NCBI GenBank assembly: GCA_041499515.1
Contig: JBGQKM010000154.1
Location: 1-14,305 of the forward strand
DNA from: PALSA-1355 sp041499515
GTDB taxonomy: Bacteria; Planctomycetota; Planctomycetia; Pirellulales; PALSA-1355
Length of the DNA: 14,305 nucleotides
Reading direction: 5' to 3'
The stretch's first letter is position 1. The number at the start of each line of letters is the position of its first letter. Positions 7,855 to 13,381 of this stretch are shown here, one piece after another. A model generated the notes under the pieces. That model was not told where the DNA came from and did no database searches. It worked only from the letters and a program-made list of their open reading frames with translations. Position numbers and translations under genes: made by a program.

Positions 7855-8982
7855 TCATCTGTCCTTCGGCGGTATGACGAACGCGTGATCGACGGTTTCT
7901 TTCTGAAAGCCGATAACCTCCGGAAAGCGAAGTCCGGCGAGAACTTGCACGTCGAAGATCTCCTCGACGGCGGTCTGGAACTCCAGGAATGCAATGATCT
8001 GGCCGCTGCGGAGATCGATCGCGGCTACGCCGCACTTGAGCTGATCGCGGCGCTCGGCCAGCGGAACACCGTCCATCGCCGAGGTCGCACGAATTTTCGA
8101 TAGCCCGACAAAGGCATACGGGCCGACCATCGCCCATCCGCGGGTGAAGCCGGGAAGCTGCACCACGGTTTCGCGGCGGCCCGTGGCCGAATCGACGAGC
8201 ACCACGCCGCCGGTGCCCGATTCCAGCACCCACAGCCGACCCTCGTGCCAACGCGGCGAGTGAGGCATCGACAGACCACGGGTGACGAACTCGCCGGTGG
8301 CAATGTCCATGACGATGCCGCCATGCGGCTTGTCGGCACGCCAACCTCCGGCGGCGTCGGTCTCGCCGAGGGCGGTGACGAACGCCGGCCGTCCCTCGCG
8401 CAGCGCCAGGCCGTTGAGGTGGCAGCGGTCCTCGGCGGCCAGCGCGGTGATGAACGGCGGCCGCCACCGCGGCACGAAGCTGTAGTCGGGGTCCAGCGTG
8501 CAGAGGCACGAAAACCGCGTGCTGACGAACCACAACTCGTCGCCGGCCCAGGCCACTTCGTGAATACCGATGTCGCCGGTAACATGGGACGAACGGGGCA
8601 GGTAGCAGGCGTCATGCGTCTCCACCGGTTCGATCTGCCGCGCGATGTCCGGGGCGTTCCGCAGCGTCCAGATTTGGTTGCGCGTGCCCACAACAAGGCG
8701 GCGCGCATCGGCCGCTATCCCCATCGGTCTGTCGAAGGTGCGGACCAGCATGGAGAGCCCCGGCCCCTGCGCGCGGGCCACCAGCAGCTTGTTGGCCTGG
8801 TAGGTACTCACCACCAGCGACGCGCCGAGTTGGCCGAGCAGGGCCACGAAACCGTCGGTCGGAGCATAGTGAAAGGCCACCGGTTGGGGCGGAGCCGGTG
8901 CCGGCGGGTCGTCAGGAAGTGTGCGCTGCTGCGCAGTTTTGCTGGCGGCGGGCTGCGCGGTGCGCGTGGCTAGAGCGTCCAT
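7855..8982 (-). CDS. TIGR03032-family protein (function unknown)
   Basis: A 375-aa protein that I match to the TIGR03032 family by VAFHYAPTDGFVALLGQLGASLVVSTYQANKLL (about residues 35-67), the RTFDRPMGIAADARRLVVGTRNQIWTLRN stretch, HLNGLA, GGWRADKPHGG, SMPHSPRW and the closing VIGFQKETVDHAFVIPP. Such proteins look like beta-propellers and have no established biochemical role; no signal peptide is visible. A GTG at 8994 opens the frame four codons earlier, but the AGGGTGA-type site that overlaps it is correctly spaced for the ATG at 8982, so I chose the latter. The gene lies about 97 bp downstream of the FG-GAP/Calx-beta gene on the same strand and could be co-transcribed with it. The frame remains open past its stop codon. 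Confidence 0.85.
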   Translation of the reverse strand: MDALATRTAQPAASKTAQQRTLPDDPPAPAPPQPVAFHYAPTDGFVALLGQLGASLVVSTYQANKLLVARAQGPGLSMLVRTFDRPMGIAADARRLVVGTRNQIWTLRNAPDIARQIEPVETHDACYLPRSSHVTGDIGIHEVAWAGDELWFVSTRFSCLCTLDPDYSFVPRWRPPFITALAAEDRCHLNGLALREGRPAFVTALGETDAAGGWRADKPHGGIVMDIATGEFVTRGLSMPHSPRWHEGRLWVLESGTGGVVLVDSATGRRETVVQLPGFTRGWAMVGPYAFVGLSKIRATSAMDGVPLAERRDQLKCGVAAIDLRSGQIIAFLEFQTAVEEIFDVQVLAGLRFPEVIGFQKETVDHAFVIPPKDR

Positions 8983-9079
8983 AATGTAAATCACCCTCGT
9001 TAGAGTTTGTCACCCCGCGCGTCGCCGGTCCAGGCCCGGCGGCTCGCGGGTCGAAAATACGTCGTGCCAACAAGGCGTC

Positions 9080-11149
9080 CTACCGGCCACGCTTCTTCTG
9101 TCCAAATCCCATGAAATCATCGATCGCATCGTCAATGTCCGATGCGAACCAGACTTGATCGTGGCACTTACCGCCGCGACGCACTCCGTCGTCGTTCAAA
9201 ATGGTGCCGAGCGCCTGACCGTCGTCCATCAGTGCACCGTTGGCATTCGCGAGATTGACGAAGAACGTCTCGTCGGCCTCCTTCTTCTTGTCCCCTTTCA
9301 CTGAAATGGTGATCGTCTTGCTCGTCTGGCCGGGGGCGAACGTCAGCCTGCCGCTCTTGGCGACGTAATCGTTGTTGCCCGTCTTGCCCGTGCCGTTGGC
9401 GGTGGCATAGTCGACCGTCACCGGGGCGTCGTACGCGGCCGACAGGCTAACGGTGAACACAAACGACGTCATGCCGGAGTTGCCTTCCTTCTTGCTCACG
9501 TCGCTGATGCTGATGCGCGGCTCGTCGTCCACGATCGTGCCCACGCCCTGGCCGTCGACAATGGTCGCGTTGGTCGCGCCGCTGAGGTTGACCAGGAAGG
9601 TTTCGTTCGCCTCACCCACCCGGTCGCCCTTGACCAGGACCGTGATTGCCTGGCTGGTCTCGCCGGGGGCGAAGGTCAGCGTGCCCGAGGTAGCCTGGTA
9701 GTCGCCGTTGGCCGCGGCGCTTGCGTCGGACGTGCTGTAGTTGACCGTCACCGGCTGACCGTAGGCGGCGGAGAGAGTTACCGTGAAGGTGGCCGGCCGC
9801 GTGCCGGTGTTGCCTTCGGTGACGGTCGCGTCGCCGGTGTTCATCGACGGCGGGGGCGGCGGGCTGATACCCTCGAGCAACACCGACACGGTGTTCGAAC
9901 CGTAGTTGGCCGTCGCGATGTCGAGGGTGGCGTCACCATTGAGGTTAGCCGCCACGATGTCGGCGGGTCCGCCCCCAGTGACAAATGCCTCGGGGGCACG
10001 GAACGTGCCGTCGCCGTTGCCTTGGAGCAGGTATACGTTTCCGGTTGCATAGTTAGCGGTCGCGATGTCCAGCTTGCCGTCGCCGCTGAAATCTGCGAGT
10101 TCAATCGGCGCCAGCGAACTGGAATCGACCACGTAGCTGCTGCCTGCGGCGAACGTCCCATCGCCATTGCCGAGCAGGACCTTCACGCCGCCCTCGTTGG
10201 TGTAAATGGGATAGGAGCCCCCATAGTAGCCATAATAATAGCCGGTGATCCTCGAGGAGAACGTTGTCACTGTCAGATCGAGCGTGCCGTCGCCATTGAC
10301 GTCACCGACCGCCTGACTGGTACGCCCGGGGACGGTTGCCGCCACCTGGGCAGGTTGGAAGGTGCCGTTGCCGTTGCCCAATAGCACGCTGATGTTGTCG
10401 CTGCCACTAAGAGCCACAAGGTCGAGCTTGCCGTCGGCGTTCAGGTCGGCGATGTCCACCTCTCCGGAAGCAGCGACGGGCAGAACCTGGGGCGCGGCGA
10501 ACGTGCCGTCGCCGTTGCCCAACAAAATGCTGATTGCGTTACTTCCCGACATTGCCACGGCGAGATCGAGATCGCCATCGCCGTCCAAGTCACCCTGGGC
10601 AACCCCCGTTGGTGTTCCGTCGCCGAGGTCCTGGGTCGTGCCTGGGGTGAACGATCCATCGCCGTTACCGAGTAGGACCTGCACGTGGCCGACGTTGGTG
10701 AAAATGGGATAGGAGCCACCGTAGTAGCCATAATAATAGCCGGTGATCCTCGTGGAGAGCGTTGTCACCGTCAGGTCGAGCTTGCCATCGGCATTGAGGT
10801 CGCCGACCACCATGTCCATGCCCACCTGGCCGCCGAGGGAGTAGCTTACTTTGTCGTGAAACGTGCCGTCGCCCCTGCTTAGAAACACGCTCACGTCGAG
10901 GCCCTGGTTCGCCGTCACCAGGTCCACGTGGCCGTCGCCATTGAAGTCGCCAGCGGCGATGGCGTGAGGGCCCGATCCCGCTGTGTAGTTCACCGCGGGG
11001 GTGAAACTGAGCATGCGGCGCTCTTCGAGAGGTTCGATGCTGATGCGACGCGCCACGAACCGCGAGCGCGCGGCCCGCCGCGACGATGGCCGGCTGGGTA
11101 ATCCTGACGAACGAGATTGCAGGGAATCAATGACAGAGCGAAACCACAT
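9080..11149 (-). CDS. Extracellular FG-GAP/VCBS and Calx-beta repeat protein
   Basis: A 689-aa exported protein. Residues 30-49 carry the planctomycete extracellular signature (RISIEPLEERRMLSF) in an Arg-rich N terminus. Residues about 50-435 are FG-GAP/VCBS-type repeats with Ca-binding DxNxDGxxD motifs (DFNGDGHVD, DLNADGKLD, DLDGDGDLD, DVNGDGTLD and so on) and LLGNGDGTF strands, which together should form a beta-propeller. A proline linker leads to two Calx-beta domains (about 436-543 and 544-654), then a 35-residue charged tail with no dockerin or PEP-CTERM anchor. Proteins of this kind sit on the cell surface or in the medium, in adhesion or matrix roles. The ATG at 11149 has AAGGAG six bases upstream; a frame-open start at 11245 would place 32 extra residues over the structured leader, so I rejected it. 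Confidence 0.88.
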   Translation of the reverse strand: MWFRSVIDSLQSRSSGLPSRPSSRRAARSRFVARRISIEPLEERRMLSFTPAVNYTAGSGPHAIAAGDFNGDGHVDLVTANQGLDVSVFLSRGDGTFHDKVSYSLGGQVGMDMVVGDLNADGKLDLTVTTLSTRITGYYYGYYGGSYPIFTNVGHVQVLLGNGDGSFTPGTTQDLGDGTPTGVAQGDLDGDGDLDLAVAMSGSNAISILLGNGDGTFAAPQVLPVAASGEVDIADLNADGKLDLVALSGSDNISVLLGNGNGTFQPAQVAATVPGRTSQAVGDVNGDGTLDLTVTTFSSRITGYYYGYYGGSYPIYTNEGGVKVLLGNGDGTFAAGSSYVVDSSSLAPIELADFSGDGKLDIATANYATGNVYLLQGNGDGTFRAPEAFVTGGGPADIVAANLNGDATLDIATANYGSNTVSVLLEGISPPPPPSMNTGDATVTEGNTGTRPATFTVTLSAAYGQPVTVNYSTSDASAAANGDYQATSGTLTFAPGETSQAITVLVKGDRVGEANETFLVNLSGATNATIVDGQGVGTIVDDEPRISISDVSKKEGNSGMTSFVFTVSLSAAYDAPVTVDYATANGTGKTGNNDYVAKSGRLTFAPGQTSKTITISVKGDKKKEADETFFVNLANANGALMDDGQALGTILNDDGVRRGGKCHDQVWFASDIDDAIDDFMGFGQKKRGR
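10205..10755 (-). repeat. Pair of near-identical 50-bp segments inside the FG-GAP gene
   Basis: Two segments (10205-10258 and 10703-10755), 498 bp apart, are almost identical at DNA level and both encode RITGYYYGYYGGSYPI, a Tyr/Gly-rich loop inserted in two different propeller repeats. The surrounding repeats have diverged more, so this points to recent duplication or gene conversion, or selection on the loop. Confidence 0.8.
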
Positions 11150-11305
11150 GGGTGTCTCCTTAGTGACTCGGGTCTGCTCTATAATCGAGTCGGCCACCGC
11201 TTGCGGCGCGCAGACCGTGCGCCGCTTCGGGATAACTCGCAACATGCGCGTTTGGCCTGGCCGGTGAGGAGCTTGCCTGACAGTAAGGCCTCACCGGCCG
11301 CTTTT
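11150..11305 (-). promoter_or_regulatory. Structured leader module, copy C (before FG-GAP/Calx-beta gene)
   Basis: On the minus strand: hairpin P1 (GGCCGGTGAG with CTCACCGGCC, 11259-11299); hairpin P2 (GCGGCGC 11219-11225 with GCGCCGC 11203-11209) closing the 9-nt loop ACGGTCTGC (11210-11218); then GCAGACC at 11171-11177, a perfect 7-base complement of the loop segment GGTCTGC; then AAGGAG and the start codon. The P2 stem sequence differs from that of the other two copies while the architecture is kept. Read on the plus strand, TATAAT at 11180-11185 could instead start a small RNA ending at the P1 terminator. Confidence 0.6.
11259..11305 (+). terminator. Terminator-like hairpin, copy C
   Basis: A 10-bp GGCCGGTGAG/CTCACCGGCC stem (11259-11268 with 11290-11299) with a 21-nt loop is followed on the plus strand by GCTTTTGTTT. 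The T-run is weaker than in the other two copies. No plus-strand gene precedes it, so it would serve an antisense or small RNA. Confidence 0.5.
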
Positions 11306-11308
11306 GTT

Positions 11309-11803
11309 TCAGGGGTTGCCTGCACCGGGCGAGGAAATGGTCCCGTTGAAGGAACCGGTGGTCATGAAGTTGACTGCGTCGAACAAGCGCTCGCAGATAA
11401 AGCCGCCGGTGGCGCCGGCGAACCGACCCGTACCGCCGGTGATGGTCGCCGTTTCCGCAATGTAGATGACGCCGGGTGTCGGCGTTGGCATGGATTGCCC
11501 GGCAAAGCTAGCGAACAACGTGTCGCCGTTGGCGGCCGTGAGATGATAGGACCCGGTCGCGGTCCCGTTAGCGCGGTTCACCCGGTGTGGGATTGCCAAC
11601 GTGAACCGACCAAGGTGGGTAGCCTCACCCGCGGCGTTCACAAGCACATCCACGATGAACGGGGGGCTAACCGGGGTGACGGTAACAACCCCTTCCAAGC
11701 GACCCTTGAAAGGCACCTGCTCTCCTGCGGCCACGGGGCCGGCGAGCCCCAATACGGCCAAAACTGCGAGCGCGAGATAAGCTGCGGAACTGTGACGTTT
11801 CAT
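11309..11803 (-). CDS. Small secreted protein, possible AOC-barrel-like
   Basis: A 164-aa protein starting MKRHSSAAYLALAVLAVLGLAGPVAA, a signal peptide cleaved near residue 26, so it is exported. The mature part is strand-rich and ends with ATITGGTGRFAGATGGF (about residues 122-138), a pattern seen in small allene-oxide-cyclase-like barrel proteins of bacteria; I see no catalytic motif and no PEP-CTERM tail. The frame is open up to 11917, but that would run through the structured leader. The ATG at 11803 has GAAGGAAAG shortly before it and begins the signal peptide, so I chose it. The signal-peptide DNA resembles that of the HAF-repeat gene at 12030-13127, although the mature proteins are unrelated. 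Function unknown. Confidence 0.75.
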   Translation of the reverse strand: MKRHSSAAYLALAVLAVLGLAGPVAAGEQVPFKGRLEGVVTVTPVSPPFIVDVLVNAAGEATHLGRFTLAIPHRVNRANGTATGSYHLTAANGDTLFASFAGQSMPTPTPGVIYIAETATITGGTGRFAGATGGFICERLFDAVNFMTTGSFNGTISSPGAGNP

Positions 11804-11981
11804 GGCATCTTTCCTTCTCGTCTGCAATACAATGGAAGGACATCGCCGTCGGCGCGCAGACTGATCGCCGGGGAGATGCCGGGCCGGTGAGTGTCCTTCT
11901 TTGCCGTTGGGACTCACCGGCCGCTTTTTTTCGTACGTTCGGCTTTCGAGCCGGACGCATCACGTCTTACTTCTGAAGCTG
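11804..11981 (-). promoter_or_regulatory. Structured leader module, copy B (before small secreted protein gene)
   Basis: Minus strand, in order: a short hairpin CGTCCGGCT/AGCCGAACG (11936-11957, one mismatch), an A-run, hairpin P1 (11882-11922), hairpin P2 (CGGCG 11866-11870 with CGCCG 11850-11854) whose loop contains GTCTGC, then its complement GCAGAC (11820-11825), an AGAAGGA ribosome site and the start codon 16 bases later. It is the same length (178 bp) as copy A and nearly identical over its upstream half. On the plus strand it carries TACAAT at 11828-11833 and a T7-tailed terminator. Confidence 0.6.
11882..11931 (+). terminator. Intrinsic terminator, copy B
   Basis: GGCCGGTGAG (11882-11891) pairs with CTCACCGGCC (11913-11922) with extra pairing inside (TCC/GGA), followed by GC and seven T residues (11925-11931) on the plus strand. 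This is a textbook intrinsic terminator for rightward transcription, although no plus-strand protein gene lies to its left. It fits the 3' end of a small RNA starting near 11839. Confidence 0.65.
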
Positions 11982-12029
11982 TCAGGGTCGAAGATCTGGC
12001 CGGCGGATTTTTCTGATCCTTCCGTTCTA

Positions 12030-13127
12030 TTACACCCAACAGCCCCGTCGCCTCCGCCGCTCTAAGGCAACCAAGCCGACAAGACCCGCGACGGACAGGG
12101 CGAAGCTGGATGGTTCGGGCACGGGGGTCAGCAAAAACGCGTGGTACTCGCCGCCGATCAGCCCGAATCCCGTGATCTGTCCGGCATCGTTGATTCCCCA
12201 CGCTTGTCTTAACTCCCAACTCGCCAGCGGATCGATAAGCGAATTCAAGTCGACCATGCCGCTGCCGCTGGTGTAAAGAAATGCATGTTGGGCGGCGTTG
12301 CCGGTTGTGTAGGACTGGCCCGTCACCTGACCGCTGGCGTTGATGCCATACCCATAGCTTTCGGCTCCGCCCAGTGTTCCAAGGTCGTGCATCGTGCCGT
12401 CGTTCAAAAAGGCGTGGTACGGGAAGCTCCCGGTCGTGCTGGACTGGCCCGTTACCTGACCGCTCGCGTTGATGCCCAACCCCGTACTAATTGTTCCACC
12501 GAGCGTTCCCAGATCGTGCATCGTGCCGTCGTACAGAAATGCATGTCCGGCGGCGTCTCCGGTCAGAGAGGAACCACCAGTTACCTGACCGCCGGCGTTG
12601 ATGCCAAGCCCGGAGCTGTATGTTCCACCCAACGTTCCCAGGTCGTGCATCGTGCCGTCGTACAAAAAGGCATGTTGGGCGCCTCCGGCCGTGTAGGACC
12701 AGCCTCCTACTTGACCGCTGTCGTTAATGCCCCACCCAAAGCTGCGTGTTCCACCGAGCGTTCCCAGGTCGTGCATCGTGCCGTCGTAGAGAAACGCGTG
12801 GAGTTCAGCGTCGCTGGTCGTGTAGGATTGGCCGGTCACTTGACCGCTGGCGTTGATGCCATACCCATCGCTCAATGTTCCACCGAGCGTTCCGAGGTCG
12901 TTCATCGTTCCGTCGTACAGAAAGGCGTGGGAGGTGCCGCCGGTCGTGTAGGAAGTGCCTGCTACTTGACCGCTGACGTTGATGCCAACTCCTTTACTGG
13001 CCGTTCCACCGAGCGTTCCCAGGTCGGTGACGGCGTACGCAGGCGGTGTGGCAGCCGCGGGGTCAGCGAGCCCCATGACGACAAAAACCGTCAACACGAG
13101 GATAGCTACGGAACTTTTTCGTCTCAT
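12030..13127 (-). CDS. HAF-repeat extracellular protein with PEP-CTERM anchor
   Basis: A 365-aa exported protein. A signal peptide (1-26, MRRKSSVAILVLTVFVVM...) precedes six tandem 42-43 residue HAF-family repeats (residues 35-284), each following DLGTLGGTxSxGxGINxSGQVxGxSxTTGxxxHAFLYDGTM, and a seventh diverged one. The C terminus is a PEP-CTERM sorting signal: VPEPSSFALSVAGLVGLVALERRRRR, i.e. a Pro-Glu-Pro motif, a hydrophobic span and an Arg cluster, which would be handled by an exosortase-type system (none is encoded in this window). The protein is therefore probably attached to the cell surface; its ligand is unknown. The ATG at 13127 has AGGAG eight bases upstream; the upstream open frame to 13184 crosses the leader and was rejected. 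Downstream on the same strand lie two more exported-protein genes with related leaders. Confidence 0.92.
   Translation of the reverse strand: MRRKSSVAILVLTVFVVMGLADPAAATPPAYAVTDLGTLGGTASKGVGINVSGQVAGTSYTTGGTSHAFLYDGTMNDLGTLGGTLSDGYGINASGQVTGQSYTTSDAELHAFLYDGTMHDLGTLGGTRSFGWGINDSGQVGGWSYTAGGAQHAFLYDGTMHDLGTLGGTYSSGLGINAGGQVTGGSSLTGDAAGHAFLYDGTMHDLGTLGGTISTGLGINASGQVTGQSSTTGSFPYHAFLNDGTMHDLGTLGGAESYGYGINASGQVTGQSYTTGNAAQHAFLYTSGSGMVDLNSLIDPLASWELRQAWGINDAGQITGFGLIGGEYHAFLLTPVPEPSSFALSVAGLVGLVALERRRRRGCWV
12276..13025 (-). repeat. Tandem HAF repeat array (six units of 126-129 bp)
   Basis: Six coding units of 42-43 codons stay similar at DNA level, especially over DLGTLGG and HAFLYDGTMHD (recurring GTCGTGCATCGTGCCGTCGT on the plus strand). 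Such arrays readily gain or lose units by recombination. The same repeats create a 351-codon plus-strand open frame that I treat as a shadow. Confidence 0.9.
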
Positions 13128-13305
13128 CAGCGGTTCTCCTGTTGGTCTGCGATACAATGGATGGACATTCTTCCCAGCGCGCAAACCGAGCGCCGGGAAG
13201 ATGCCGGGCCGGTTAGTGTCCTTCTTCGCGGTTGGGACTCACCGGCCGCTTTTTTTGTACGTCCGGCTTTCGAGCCGGACGCATCACGTCTCACTTCTGA
13301 AGCTG
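13128..13305 (-). promoter_or_regulatory. Structured leader module, copy A (before HAF-repeat gene)
   Basis: Minus strand, in order: hairpin CGTCCGGCT/AGCCGGACG (13260-13281, perfect 9 bp, CGAA loop), an A-run, hairpin P1 (13207-13247, one mismatch), hairpin P2 (UCUUCCCGGCGC 13190-13201 with GCGCUGGGAAGA 13169-13180, 12 bp with one G-U) closing the 9-nt loop TCGGTTTGC (13181-13189), then GCAGACC (13144-13150), which pairs with GGTTTGC of the loop through one G-U, then AGGAG and the start codon. The plus strand has TACAAT at 13153-13158 and a T7-tailed terminator. Confidence 0.65.
13207..13256 (+). terminator. Intrinsic terminator, copy A
   Basis: GGCCGGTTAG (13207-13216) pairs with CTCACCGGCC (13238-13247), with one mismatch and an inner TCC/GGA-type extension, followed by GC and seven T residues (13250-13256) on the plus strand. 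It lies upstream of a minus-strand gene, so it would end only a plus-strand small or antisense RNA. Confidence 0.65.
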
Positions 13306-13314
13306 GCAGACTAT

Positions 13315-13381
13315 GTAGGTCAGGCATTTGCCTGACATGAAGCTCGTTGGGCGATGCCTGTCAGGCAAATGCCTGACCTAC
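13315..13381. repeat. REPIN-like nested palindrome
   Basis: Two perfect 23-bp inverted arms (13315-13337 and 13359-13381) flank a 21-nt spacer. Each arm is itself a near-palindrome (TCAGGCATTTGCCTGA), as in REP sequences mobilised by RAYT transposases; no RAYT gene is in the window. The right arm overlaps the last four bases of the region that contains the TPR gene's stop codon (13378-13380). As RNA it would form a long hairpin that could end or protect the TPR transcript. Confidence 0.8.

Larger units (their letters stand above)
11726..13305 (-). repeat. Duplicated leader plus signal-peptide cassette (two copies)
   Basis: The DNA at 11726-11981 and 13050-13305 is a direct repeat in two copies of equal length. 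It covers the structured leader (178 bp each) and the signal-peptide codons. Both signal peptides share RKxSS/RHSS, VLxVxxVxGLAxPxAA spacing and stretches such as GGGGCTCGC. The mature coding regions on either side are unrelated, so the cassette, not the whole gene, was copied. Confidence 0.7.

Noticed and set aside
9023..9041. CGCCGG/CCGGCG hairpin between the FG-GAP gene and the TIGR03032 gene
   Set aside because: A 6-bp G+C stem without a T-run is expected by chance in this region, and it does not resemble the three leader modules.
12276..13025. Regularly spaced repeats as a CRISPR-like array
   Set aside because: The repeats are in-frame HAF protein units of 126-129 bp with no short-repeat and unique-spacer pattern and no cas genes nearby.
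12285..13340. 351-codon plus-strand open frame with internal repeats
   Set aside because: It is the reverse strand of the HAF tandem repeats; its repeats simply mirror theirs, and it also runs across the leader module.
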